Part shown: piece after piece, positions 7,438 through 15,885 of the stretch
Layout of the letters: every line of letters begins with the position of its first letter
Numbering within the stretch: position 1 is the first letter of the stretch
NCBI GenBank assembly: GCA_017631085.1
Contig: JAGBTY010000040.1
Span: 1-60,923, forward strand
Source of the DNA: Clostridia bacterium
GTDB taxonomy: Bacteria; Bacillota; Clostridia; Oscillospirales; CAG-272
Length of the DNA: 60,923 nt
Reading direction: 5' to 3'
The notes under the pieces: model-generated
Told to the model about the DNA's origin: nothing
The model's database searches: none
Seen by the model: only the letters and a program-made list of their open reading frames with translations
Translations under genes and position numbers: made by a program

Positions 7438-8112
7438 ATGAAACTGAACGGACTTGTCATTAACTTTCTCGGAGACAGTATTACCGAGGGCTCGGGCGTA
7501 AGCAATATTCCCGAAAACAGATACGACAATCGCCTTAAGAAAATGTACGACTTGAAGGTCGTAAATAACTACGGAATAGGCGGAACAAGACTTGCCCATC
7601 AGGAAAAGCCCAGCGAGAACCCTCGCTATGACCTTTGCTTCTGCGGAAGAGCCTATAACATGGATCGCAACGCTGATATGGTAGTCGTTTACGGTGGCGT
7701 TAACGACTATATCCACGGAGATGCTCACTTTGGAACTATGGAGGATCACACCCCCGAAACATTCTGCGGCGCGGTGTATTTTCTGATGAAAACGCTGAAG
7801 TCTCTCTACCCCGAAAAGCCCATTGTATTTATGACTCCCGCCCATTGTAATTATAACGGTATGTCAGATGCGGATATCTCTCCCAGAGCGATGAAGAAGC
7901 CCGACGCTCAACCGCTTTCAGCGTATGTGAAAGCGATCAAAGCAAGAGGCGCTGAACTTGATATTCCTGTTCTTGATCTGTTTGAAGCTCTTGGGATCGA
8001 CCCCAACAAGGAAGAGGACAAAGCGCGTTACACGGCAGACGGTCTCCACTTCAACGACGACGGTCAGGAGATCCTCGCTCGCACCCTTGGTGAATTTTTA
8101 CTCTCTCTTTGA
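7438..8112 (+). CDS. SGNH/GDSL-family hydrolase, paralogue 1
   Basis: A 224-aa cytoplasmic esterase or acetylhydrolase of the SGNH fold. Block I is FLGDSITEG with Ser14 as nucleophile; the block III region has VVVYGGVNDY; block V is DGLHFND with the catalytic Asp and His. It is a full-length single domain with no signal peptide. A close paralogue lies at 47435, sharing ENRYDNRLKKM and GVND-type loops. Removal of acetyl groups from carbohydrate is the usual role in glycan-degrading Clostridia, but the substrate here is unknown. It is monocistronic, with its own promoter and terminator. Confidence 0.88.
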   Translation: MKLNGLVINFLGDSITEGSGVSNIPENRYDNRLKKMYDLKVVNNYGIGGTRLAHQEKPSENPRYDLCFCGRAYNMDRNADMVVVYGGVNDYIHGDAHFGTMEDHTPETFCGAVYFLMKTLKSLYPEKPIVFMTPAHCNYNGMSDADISPRAMKKPDAQPLSAYVKAIKARGAELDIPVLDLFEALGIDPNKEEDKARYTADGLHFNDDGQEILARTLGEFLLSL

Positions 8113-8141
8113 TTTGATTCACCGCAAGATACAAAAAATTC

Positions 8142-8189
8142 GGACACATCATAAACGTTTTTCCGCTTGTGATGTGTCCAATATTTTTT
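8142..8189. terminator. Bidirectional intrinsic terminator, GGACACATCA family
   Basis: GGACACATCA (8142-8151) pairs with TGATGTGTCC (8170-8179), with T7 on the right and A6 on the left. It is almost the same sequence as the terminator at 20469, including part of the loop. Confidence 0.85.
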
Positions 8190-8227
8190 TATTTTTAAGG
8201 AGGATTTTTAAGATAAAAAAGATCAAA

Positions 8228-8311
8228 ATGGCAAGAGGTGTAACGCTCACTTTGGAGGAGGGCTGTAACAAGTATTTAGAGAATTGTCGGCAGAGGAATT
8301 TAAAAGAAGAT
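8228..8311 (+). pseudogene. Remnant of a tyrosine recombinase (N-terminal fragment)
   Basis: An ATG at 8228 follows AAGGAGG (about 8197-8203). It opens a frame starting MARGVTLTLEEG and running through YLENCRQRNLKEDT. This matches my memory of the N-terminal SAM-like (core-binding) domain of phage-type integrases in Firmicutes. The similarity stops after about 28 residues, and the frame then runs antisense through the 3' end of the AraC gene. No catalytic domain is present. It is probably debris of an integrated element; a chance resemblance is possible because the match is short. Confidence 0.5.
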
Positions 8312-8322
8312 ACCGAGTCGGC

Positions 8323-9135
8323 TCATTTTGAGCTGCTGTTCCGCTTTCTGTATTCCGACGGTGTGAGTCCCGTTTCTCTTTTAAACATTTTTATAAACTG
8401 TGAGGGCGTATTATATCCGCAATCATAGCAGATATTCAAAATATCCGTATCGGTTTCCGATAATTGCCATTTTGCCCGACCAATGCGTATCTCGGTAAGC
8501 CATATCATAAACGTTTTTCCCACCTCTTTACGAAAGAGCGCAGAGAAATATGACGGTGTAATATTACATTCCTTTGCGATCTTATGCAGCGTAACCTCGG
8601 CAGATACGTCTGTCAGAACCATCGTCATAGCTCGAAGGATCAACGGGCTATATGCGTCATTACTTATTTTAAGCTTCGCCGCATTGTTAAGCACTGTACA
8701 CAGCATGGCGTTCAGCAGGTGGTTAAGGAGCTGTTCCCTACGCTTATCATTTTGGAAATAGACGTTTGTGAGTGCTTCTATTATTGATAGTGCGTCGCTT
8801 GAAACATTATACCATATTCTCGGGCAAAAGGCAAGGGATGATATGATTTCCTTATCTACGACAATTTCCGAAAATGATATTACTGTAGAGCTTGACAGAT
8901 GTGTATTTTGGGCTTCAATGCGATGATAGTCATTCGGTGTTATCAGGAACAGACAGTTATCAGTCAACCTATGCTCAGTGCCATTCAGCACACATATCCC
9001 GCCACAGTTACGATACAATATTATCTCGTAATAATCGTGTCTGTGCGCTGCATAGCTCGTATCTCCTGTTTTTGTGTGAATATGTATACTTGAACCAAAA
9101 AGCTGGTCCTTTTCAAATCTAAATATATTCTGCAT
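8323..9135 (-). CDS. AraC-family transcriptional regulator of the glycan-use run
   Basis: A 270-aa AraC/XylS regulator. The N-terminal cupin-like region has SYAAHRHDYYEIILYR and a PNDYHRI motif; the C-terminal tandem helix-turn-helix domain includes ITPSYFSALFRKEVGKTF and ends GYNTPSQFIKMFKRETGL. It is divergent from the gene at 9276, with promoters in a 140-bp spacer, and so is the likely activator of the whole 9.3-20.2 kb run in response to a released sugar. The ligand is unknown. The Shine-Dalgarno sequence is weak. Confidence 0.9.
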   Translation of the reverse strand: MQNIFRFEKDQLFGSSIHIHTKTGDTSYAAHRHDYYEIILYRNCGGICVLNGTEHRLTDNCLFLITPNDYHRIEAQNTHLSSSTVISFSEIVVDKEIISSLAFCPRIWYNVSSDALSIIEALTNVYFQNDKRREQLLNHLLNAMLCTVLNNAAKLKISNDAYSPLILRAMTMVLTDVSAEVTLHKIAKECNITPSYFSALFRKEVGKTFMIWLTEIRIGRAKWQLSETDTDILNICYDCGYNTPSQFIKMFKRETGLTPSEYRKRNSSSK

Positions 9136-9165
9136 ACTTTTTGACTTTCTTTTATATTTTGTTAT

Positions 9166-9194
9166 AATATATCATAAAATCATAAAAAAGTCAA
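9166..9194 (-). promoter_or_regulatory. Promoter of the AraC gene at 8323-9135
   Basis: On the minus strand TTGACT (9194-9189), a 17-bp spacer and TATATT (9171-9166). Confidence 0.6.
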
Positions 9195-9214
9195 TCTTAA
9201 TATTAAAATAGTAT

Positions 9215-9243
9215 TTGAAAAACACTTAAAAACGTGTTATTCT
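9215..9243 (+). promoter_or_regulatory. Candidate promoter of the glycan-use run
   Basis: TTGAAA (9215-9220), a 17-bp spacer and TATTCT (9238-9243) with an extended TGT. The spacer holds an inverted pair AACAC (9221-9225)/GTGTT (9234-9238) that may be part of a regulator site. This weak promoter is consistent with a need for an activator. It also makes a start at the ATG at 9234 impossible. Confidence 0.5.
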
Positions 9244-9275
9244 GTAATCGTATTATTAAAATGGGGGAAAAAACT

Positions 9276-11243
9276 GTGAAAATAAAAGAGTTCAAGTACG
9301 GAAGTGTGCTCAAGGTAACGCGTTATGACACGGAAAAGGATTTTGAAAAGCACTTTTCCCTTATGCGCGACTGCGGTATGGATACGGTGGTTATATGGCC
9401 GGCTGCCTTCTGGTGGGAGGAAAAGAAGGATGGATATCCATTTAACACGGGTAAAATGATACTAAAAAAGGCCGAGCAATACGGCATTAAGGTCATAATG
9501 GAGCTTGCAGGACAGCTTTCAGTATTCGAATATATACCCGATTTTATGATGAAAAAGGAATTTCACCCTGAAAAAAAGGACGGAAGCCGCGAATTCGGTC
9601 AAAGTAGCTTTGGTTTTTTAAGCTACTTTAATCCTGAGGTAAACGAACTTATCTGTAATCATTTTGAAAAAACGGCTAATGCATATAAGGATTTCCCCGC
9701 ACTTATCGCTTACGATGTTTTTAATGAAACTATGTTTAACTCCTACGACAAATATACGATCGAGGAATTCCGTATTTGGTTAAAGGAAAAGTACGGAAGC
9801 ATCGAACACTTAAACGAGGTGTGGGAAAGAACGTACAGCGACTGGTCACAGATCGAATATGAGGAATGGAAATGGATGAGCGTTGTGCCCGAGGTCGACT
9901 TTGGTGCATTCAGAAAGGCTTCCATTGGAAGATTTTTAAAGAAATGGTGTGCGGCAATAAAAAAAGTGGACACAATACACCCACTTATCGCCGACAATAT
10001 TCATTCTATGGTCTCCACAGGCTGTTGCTACGAACGTCCTCAAGACGATCTGATCTTAAAGGACATTGCTGATGAAATCGGAATGTCATTCTATCCCAAA
10101 CAGATACACGGTACTATGGAAAATGCTCTTCGCCATGAGGTGTTCGATTCATTTTATACTGCTTCAAAGCGTGGTGGCTTCTATATATCCGAGATGCAGA
10201 CGCATATTCAAGCTCTATATAACCCCACCACCTGTGTACGCCCATATGAGTTAAAGCGGTGGTGCCTTGAAGCCTATTCGTCAGGAGCAAAGGGTCTTAT
10301 CTATTGGATGTGGAGACCTTTTAACAAGGGACTTCAGACGATGGGAAGAGGACTGGTTGATTACAAGGACAGACCTACGGAAAGATATCATCTGGCAAAA
10401 GAGCTTTCGTATACATTTGAAAGGTACGGTTCTCTTACTCCGACAAGTGGCAAGCTTGGCATTCTCTTCGATCCCGTCTGCGACGATTATACAAGGTGCT
10501 TTGCTCGCTCATACGGACTTGAGGAGGCAATTTACAACCAATCGATCTTCGGTGCCTACAAGGCTGCCTTCGATCTCGGCGTTAAGGCCGATATTATCAC
10601 CCTGGATGAGATAGGCAATTACGAGGCAGTGGTGCTTACAAATAATCTCGTTATCGACAGTAAGCGCGCGGATTTATTCAAGAACTACGTCAAAAACGGC
10701 GGAAAGCTGATTATAGACGGCAGATTCGGCGTGATCAATGACGAATCGATAGTTAATGCAGACCTTCCCGGCGGTATGATGAACGAGCTTTGCGGAATAG
10801 ATTACCTCGACAGCGACTACGATCAACTTGACTTCACATACAACGGTATGAAGGTCAAAGGGTACTATATGCGCGATCTCGTTGAGGTAACCACCGGAGA
10901 GATAAAAGGCACATTTGGCGACGGTCGGTGCGCAGTAAGCAACAGGAAATACGGCAATGGCAATGTGATGATCTTCAACACTATGCTCTGGTACGGCTAT
11001 TCCAAAACAGGGGATGCCGGCATACGCTCTCTTATGGCAGATGTGATCTGCGAATACGGCCTTAGCGAGCTTAAATATGAGGGGGATGTTACCGTAAAGG
11101 TAGCCGAAAATGCTGAAAAACACCTGTTCTTCGTATTCAATTATACAGACAAAGAGCAAAAATTCAAGATTACCTTCAGAGAGATCACATTGGATGCGGT
11201 AATAGCGCCAAATGACAGCATTATCATTGAAAAGGATAAATAA
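9276..11243 (+). CDS. GH42-like beta-galactosidase family protein
   Basis: A 655-aa cytoplasmic glycosidase of GH42 architecture. It has a TIM barrel (about 1-375) with AYDVFNET (acid/base Glu151) and GFYISEMQ (nucleophile Glu306), a trimerisation-like Rossmann domain (about 385-590; VKNGGKLIIDGRFG), and a small beta domain at the end. GH42 enzymes hydrolyse terminal beta-galactosides, but some relatives act on alpha-L-arabinopyranosides or fucosides, so specificity is open. The start is taken as GTG 9276, because GGGGGA lies 7 nt upstream and the candidate promoter overlaps the upstream ATG. First gene of the run; the next gene follows after 1 bp. Confidence 0.8.
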   Translation: MKIKEFKYGSVLKVTRYDTEKDFEKHFSLMRDCGMDTVVIWPAAFWWEEKKDGYPFNTGKMILKKAEQYGIKVIMELAGQLSVFEYIPDFMMKKEFHPEKKDGSREFGQSSFGFLSYFNPEVNELICNHFEKTANAYKDFPALIAYDVFNETMFNSYDKYTIEEFRIWLKEKYGSIEHLNEVWERTYSDWSQIEYEEWKWMSVVPEVDFGAFRKASIGRFLKKWCAAIKKVDTIHPLIADNIHSMVSTGCCYERPQDDLILKDIADEIGMSFYPKQIHGTMENALRHEVFDSFYTASKRGGFYISEMQTHIQALYNPTTCVRPYELKRWCLEAYSSGAKGLIYWMWRPFNKGLQTMGRGLVDYKDRPTERYHLAKELSYTFERYGSLTPTSGKLGILFDPVCDDYTRCFARSYGLEEAIYNQSIFGAYKAAFDLGVKADIITLDEIGNYEAVVLTNNLVIDSKRADLFKNYVKNGGKLIIDGRFGVINDESIVNADLPGGMMNELCGIDYLDSDYDQLDFTYNGMKVKGYYMRDLVEVTTGEIKGTFGDGRCAVSNRKYGNGNVMIFNTMLWYGYSKTGDAGIRSLMADVICEYGLSELKYEGDVTVKVAENAEKHLFFVFNYTDKEQKFKITFREITLDAVIAPNDSIIIEKDK

Positions 11244-11244
11244 T

Positions 11245-12270
11245 ATGATTACGAAAAAGGCATTAAAGCAGCTTCCCTCGTTTGCCGCGAGAACCTATCG
11301 CGGGGGCAAAGTGCTTCGGGAATTTCTCGGAGAAAAAGAGGCGACTGACGATTTTTATCCTGAGGATTGGATATCCTCATTTACAGAGGCAAAAAACAAG
11401 AATTACGTCGAAAATGAGGGGATTTCAAGGGTTATTACCGACGAGGGCGAGTTGTTGATCACCGATGTTGTTTCGGAAGCAGATTTTGGTCAAAAAAGAA
11501 AAGAAAGCGGTGTTCTCATCAAGCTTCTTGATAGCGCAGAAAGACTCGGAATACAGGTACACCCAACAAAAGAGTACGCAAGAAAGTATTTCGGTACTGA
11601 ATACGGCAAAACAGAGTGCTGGTATATTCTTAAAAAAAGAGATGAAAACGCTTGTGTTTATCTCGGTTTCAAGGAGAACGTTACAAAGGAACACTTTGCG
11701 GAGTTGTTTAAAAAACAGGACGTGGACGGAATGCTTGAATGTATGCACAAAATATACGTAAATGTTGGTGACGTTATACTTGTTAACGGCGGAACGCCTC
11801 ACGCGATAGGCGCAGGTTGCTTTCTCCTTGAGATACAAGAGCCCACCGACTATACCATGAGAGCCGAGAAGACAACAGTTGCAGGTGATGTGCTTACACC
11901 TATGCAAATACACTATGGAGTAGGAGAGGAAGCAATGCTTGATTGCTTCGACTATACACCGAGAACTATTGATGAGATAAAGAAATGCTTTGTTTTGAAC
12001 CCCAAGACAAATAATAATGGGACAGAAACACTCGTAAGTTACGAGGACACCACCTGCTTTAAGCTTGAACTTGTTAAAAACGCTTGTGTTACTTTAAAAT
12101 ACGAACATTTCACTACAGTAGTAGTTACGGAAAACTACGGTATTCTTCTGTGCGGAGGCGAAAAGCACTGTCTTAAACGTGGAGATCGATTTTTTATCCC
12201 AGCCAATATTGAATTTACTTTAAAAGGAGCGGTTGCTCTCATTTGCAGCCCGCCCCAAACGGAGGTGTGA
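11245..12270 (+). CDS. manA: Mannose-6-phosphate isomerase, class I type
   Basis: A 341-aa zinc cupin enzyme interconverting mannose-6-phosphate and fructose-6-phosphate. The metal ligands are visible: IQVHPTKEYA (Gln104, His106), KTECWYIL (Glu124) and GTPHAIGAG (His186). The second cupin half is shorter and more divergent, as in Firmicutes short-form ManA. The start is one base after the previous stop. Its place among glycosidases suggests that mannose is one of the released sugars, or that a related aldose-phosphate is the real substrate. Confidence 0.88.
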   Translation: MITKKALKQLPSFAARTYRGGKVLREFLGEKEATDDFYPEDWISSFTEAKNKNYVENEGISRVITDEGELLITDVVSEADFGQKRKESGVLIKLLDSAERLGIQVHPTKEYARKYFGTEYGKTECWYILKKRDENACVYLGFKENVTKEHFAELFKKQDVDGMLECMHKIYVNVGDVILVNGGTPHAIGAGCFLLEIQEPTDYTMRAEKTTVAGDVLTPMQIHYGVGEEAMLDCFDYTPRTIDEIKKCFVLNPKTNNNGTETLVSYEDTTCFKLELVKNACVTLKYEHFTTVVVTENYGILLCGGEKHCLKRGDRFFIPANIEFTLKGAVALICSPPQTEV

Positions 12271-12271
12271 A

Positions 12272-14149
12272 ATGACAGTCAGAAAAGAACTTTATGAAAA
12301 AGCAAAGAAAACGTATAAGGCACTTCTTGACAGAATGAGCAAACGGTATTCTCCCGATTATCAGTATGTTATAAGTGATCGGGTAAGCTTTGAATGCACT
12401 AAAATAGAAGATATCTTCCGCCCTATGTGGGGTATTGCCCCATTTATAAACGATGGCTCGCTTACCGTAACACATAATGGCAAGGAAATTCAGGTAAATG
12501 ATTTCATCAATATGATAATGCTCGACGGTACAAGAAAAGACTCCCCTCTCCGCTTTGACCGAAACGTAACCAAGGAGACTGAGGAAACCTTTGCTAATCA
12601 GTCAGTAACCGAAATAGCTGCTTATCTTGTTGCCGTCTGTTTTGCAAAAGAAAAGCTTTGGGACGTTTTGAACGACACCGAACGAGATACTATCTCAAGT
12701 TGGATAAAGGAATGGTCAATTAAGGCTATCAAATGCTCGTGGCAAAATAACCATTATTGGTACCCGATATTCTGTATAGAAATACTTAAGAAGCTCGGAT
12801 ACGATTGTTCAGAGGTAGACGAGGATATGCAAAAGGGCTACGACTTCCTTGAAAAGCTTTATTATGGAAACGGCTGGTACAGCGACGGCGAGCTTGGCAG
12901 ATTTGATTACTACGAGGCATGGGCGCATCACACCTATACTCTTCTATGGATCCTTATTGCCGACAAGAATCACGCGGATTACGATAAAAAATGCGAAAAA
13001 TACAGAAAGAGAAGCTCAGAGTACCTTAATCACTTCCTTCATTATTTTGACAGTGATGGCGGTATGGCGGCATACGGAAGATCTATCGGTTATCGCTTTG
13101 CCGCGATAGCCCCATTTGCTCTCGCTGTTATAACAGGCTGTGATATAGACGCAGGACTTTGCAAAAACGTAGTCAAGAAAAACATTGAATACTTCTATAA
13201 CAACAGTATTCCTACCGAGGACGGATGTTTTCCTGTCGGTTATCTTTATTCAAGCTCAGGCTTTGGCGAAAGCTACGCTTCAGACGGAGCGATCAGCTGC
13301 TACACAGAAGGCTTTTTATGCTTCCTCGCTGACGAGAGCTCTCCTCTTTGGTCAAGCGAGATAAAACCGCTGCCTATAGAACAGGAAAATTTCATTATAC
13401 CCAATCCGCTGAAAGGGCTTGATACGGTCATTGCGGGAGATAACGCCAAAAACGGCGTAACACTTTACAACGGAGCACTTCATTATTATCAAAACGAGGT
13501 GTTTGGTCACCGCTTTAACGATATGGCAGGCGCATACTCGAAATTCGCCTACAATTCCCGTTCAGGCTACGCCCTTTCAAGCGTTGACGTTACATCTTCA
13601 GATAACATGATCTCTCTTATTACACCCGACGGGACTATGACTTCTCACAGACGCAGAATCATAGACAATCAGACAGTAAACGGTGTGCTTGTTTCTAAGC
13701 ATATTCCATTTGCAAACGATCCCACTACCGAGATCAAAACATGGCTCATTCCGCTTGAAAACGGCTGGCATGTAAGAATACACAAGGTAACACTTTCACA
13801 AGGATATACGGTATGCGAGGGCGGCTTCAGTATCGGTGTAAGAAATGATGCATACAAGCTTCTCGGAAATACTGCGCTGTATGAAAACAAGGTAAGTAAG
13901 ATCGAGGTGATATCAGACGTTCCGGTAAAATATTCAGTACAAGCCTCACATCCCGGAATGCATCTTCTTTGCCCCCAATCCATCTATCCTTGCTATGAAA
14001 CGGATGTTCTTGATAAGGATGAATATATTTTTGCTTCCGCCGTATATTTTTCGACTGACGGAAAAGAAGAGCCGTCTCCTGAAATTTTAATAAACGGGAA
14101 CAAAGCTACCATAAAACAAAGAAACACCATCAAAACCGTGGATTTATAA
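12272..14149 (+). CDS. DUF2264-domain protein, candidate intracellular glycosidase or lyase
   Basis: A 625-aa protein with no signal peptide. The first 380 residues resemble the DUF2264 (alpha/alpha)6 barrel, with WQNNHYWYPIFCIEILKKLG, DGELGRFDYYEAWAHHTY, FDSDGGMAAYGRSIGYRF and the later CYTEGFLCFLA. The rest is a beta-rich C-terminal domain. DUF2264 proteins sit in carbohydrate-degradation clusters, and I recall some being placed in glycosidase family GH154 with glucuronidase activity; that assignment is not shown here. GGAGGTG precedes the ATG, one base after the manA stop, so translation is coupled. Confidence 0.72.
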   Translation: MTVRKELYEKAKKTYKALLDRMSKRYSPDYQYVISDRVSFECTKIEDIFRPMWGIAPFINDGSLTVTHNGKEIQVNDFINMIMLDGTRKDSPLRFDRNVTKETEETFANQSVTEIAAYLVAVCFAKEKLWDVLNDTERDTISSWIKEWSIKAIKCSWQNNHYWYPIFCIEILKKLGYDCSEVDEDMQKGYDFLEKLYYGNGWYSDGELGRFDYYEAWAHHTYTLLWILIADKNHADYDKKCEKYRKRSSEYLNHFLHYFDSDGGMAAYGRSIGYRFAAIAPFALAVITGCDIDAGLCKNVVKKNIEYFYNNSIPTEDGCFPVGYLYSSSGFGESYASDGAISCYTEGFLCFLADESSPLWSSEIKPLPIEQENFIIPNPLKGLDTVIAGDNAKNGVTLYNGALHYYQNEVFGHRFNDMAGAYSKFAYNSRSGYALSSVDVTSSDNMISLITPDGTMTSHRRRIIDNQTVNGVLVSKHIPFANDPTTEIKTWLIPLENGWHVRIHKVTLSQGYTVCEGGFSIGVRNDAYKLLGNTALYENKVSKIEVISDVPVKYSVQASHPGMHLLCPQSIYPCYETDVLDKDEYIFASAVYFSTDGKEEPSPEILINGNKATIKQRNTIKTVDL

Positions 14150-14161
14150 AGGAGAAAAGCT

Positions 14162-15034
14162 ATGGCAGTGGCTAAAATTGGACTTATTCAGGTGACACAG
14201 CGGACAGAGGATGATTACAATGCAAGATGCGATATGCTGTATTCTCAGGCTGAAAGATGCTTTATCGAGGGAGCAGACCTTGTATTTTTCCCGGAGGCAT
14301 TTCAACATGTACCGGACAGAAGCATAGTAAAGGATCACGACAGACTTTTAAAGCTTTCTGCAGAGTGGAAGCAGAGATGCTCTGCACTTGCAAAAAAATA
14401 TCACGCTTATGTTGTTCCGTGGGACTACGAATATGTTGACGGAAAAGTATATAATTCTTCTTATATACTTGACCGTGATGGTAAGGAGATAGGCAGATAC
14501 AGAAAGGTACATCTTACTCACAATGAGCAGATGCGAGGACTTTCAAATGGAGAGGATTTCCCCGTCTTTGAGCTTGATATCGGCAGGGTCGGTATTATGA
14601 TATGCTGGGATAATTATTTCCCCGAAAGCGCAAGATGTCTTGGGAATAACGGTGCTGAGCTTGTATTGTATCCGCTGTACGGAGACACTCTCATTCCGCA
14701 ATGGGAGCTTAAGCTGAGAGCGAGAGCGATAGATAACGTGATGCATATAGCATGTACACAGATCGATGGCAACAATGACGTTGCTTTCACGGGTATCGTA
14801 GCTCCCGACGGAGAGATAATCGAACGTTTTAGAGATCCGTCGTATAAGGTGGTTGAAATTGACATCGGAAAGACTTGGATAACTCACACTACAGGTTGCT
14901 CCGCTTATTCCGAAAATATAAAGCAGATGACCGAGCGTTGTCGACGCCCGGATGCTTACGGTGCTATATATAACCAACCGAAGACCGAAAGCTGGAAGGA
15001 TATATTTTACGGCAATGAGCCGATAGTTAAATAA
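14162..15034 (+). CDS. Nitrilase/carbon-nitrogen hydrolase superfamily protein
   Basis: A 290-aa single-domain amidohydrolase with the full catalytic triad: Glu45 in VFFPEAFQ, Lys115 in YRKVHLTH and Cys148 in GIMICWDNYFPES. Members hydrolyse amides, carbamoyl groups or nitriles. Finding one inside a glycosidase run is unusual; an amidated or N-acyl substituent of the sugar is a possible substrate, but that is conjecture. AAGGAG sits upstream of the ATG and 12 bp separate it from the previous gene. Confidence 0.85.
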   Translation: MAVAKIGLIQVTQRTEDDYNARCDMLYSQAERCFIEGADLVFFPEAFQHVPDRSIVKDHDRLLKLSAEWKQRCSALAKKYHAYVVPWDYEYVDGKVYNSSYILDRDGKEIGRYRKVHLTHNEQMRGLSNGEDFPVFELDIGRVGIMICWDNYFPESARCLGNNGAELVLYPLYGDTLIPQWELKLRARAIDNVMHIACTQIDGNNDVAFTGIVAPDGEIIERFRDPSYKVVEIDIGKTWITHTTGCSAYSENIKQMTERCRRPDAYGAIYNQPKTESWKDIFYGNEPIVK

Positions 15035-15090
15035 TCAAAAAACATATTTGTGAACGGCAGTCACACCAAAAAGAAAGGGGTATTTATAAT

Positions 15091-15867
15091 ATGATAAAAG
15101 AAGGACTTGGACTTAATCTGCATTCGATCAGAAACTATCTTGAGACCGAGGAGAAATTCACAGATGTCCTCGAAAAACTCAAAGAAATGGGCTATAGCTA
15201 TGTACAGTTCTCGGGCGCACCGTTTGACGCTCCGATGATAAAGAGAGCGATCAGCAAAACCGGCATGAAAGTAGTACTTACCCATGTACCTATGGATCGC
15301 ATTCTCAACGACACAGAGGCTCTTATGGAGGAACACGAGAGCATTGGTTGCAAAAACATAGGTCTTGGCGCAATGCCCGGATCTACCATAACCGATCCCG
15401 AAAAAGCAAGGAAAACGATTGCCGCACTCAACGAGGCGGGTGAAAAAATGGCAAAGGGAGGATTTAAATTCTTTTATCATAACCACTCGATCGAGTTCAT
15501 TCGTCATGACGGTAAGAGTGTTATGGAAATGCTTGCGGATGCTCCGTATATCAATTTCACACTTGACACCTATTGGGTACAGTATGCCGGTGTAAGCATT
15601 ATTGATACTATCAAAAAACTAAGCGGAAGAATAGAGTGTATTCATCTAAAGGACTACAAGATCGATGTACAGGAGGACGGTTGGACCGTAAAGCCCTACT
15701 ACTGCCCTATGGGGGACGGCAATATCGATTTTGAAAGTGTAATAAAGACGGCTCGCGAGGCGGGAACAAAGTATTTCATCGTTGAGCAGGACAATGCAGC
15801 ACTTCTTCCGGACACGCTTGCTCAGGTGGAGAAAAGCGTTTGTTATGTTAAAAAAAATTTAAAGTAA
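15091..15867 (+). CDS. Sugar phosphate isomerase/epimerase (xylose isomerase-like TIM barrel)
   Basis: A 258-aa AP-endonuclease-2-type TIM barrel. Typical strand-end motifs are GFKFFYHNHSIEF, INFTLDTYWVQYAG, IECIHLKDYK and YFIVEQD, which give the His, Asp and Glu ligands of a divalent metal. Members isomerise or epimerise ketoses, keto-sugars or inosose-type molecules. It is directly upstream of a Gfo/Idh/MocA dehydrogenase (19-bp gap), a common pairing in which the dehydrogenase makes a keto-sugar and the barrel enzyme acts on it. Substrate unknown. Confidence 0.85.
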   Translation: MIKEGLGLNLHSIRNYLETEEKFTDVLEKLKEMGYSYVQFSGAPFDAPMIKRAISKTGMKVVLTHVPMDRILNDTEALMEEHESIGCKNIGLGAMPGSTITDPEKARKTIAALNEAGEKMAKGGFKFFYHNHSIEFIRHDGKSVMEMLADAPYINFTLDTYWVQYAGVSIIDTIKKLSGRIECIHLKDYKIDVQEDGWTVKPYYCPMGDGNIDFESVIKTAREAGTKYFIVEQDNAALLPDTLAQVEKSVCYVKKNLK

Positions 15868-15885
15868 AATTTCGAGGTGAATAAA

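Noticed and set aside
7958..8428. 156-codon plus-strand open frame spanning SGNH 3' end, terminator and AraC 3' end
   Set aside because: Only the short integrase-like part (8228-8311) has meaning; the rest is out-of-frame SGNH sequence, a terminator and AraC antisense.
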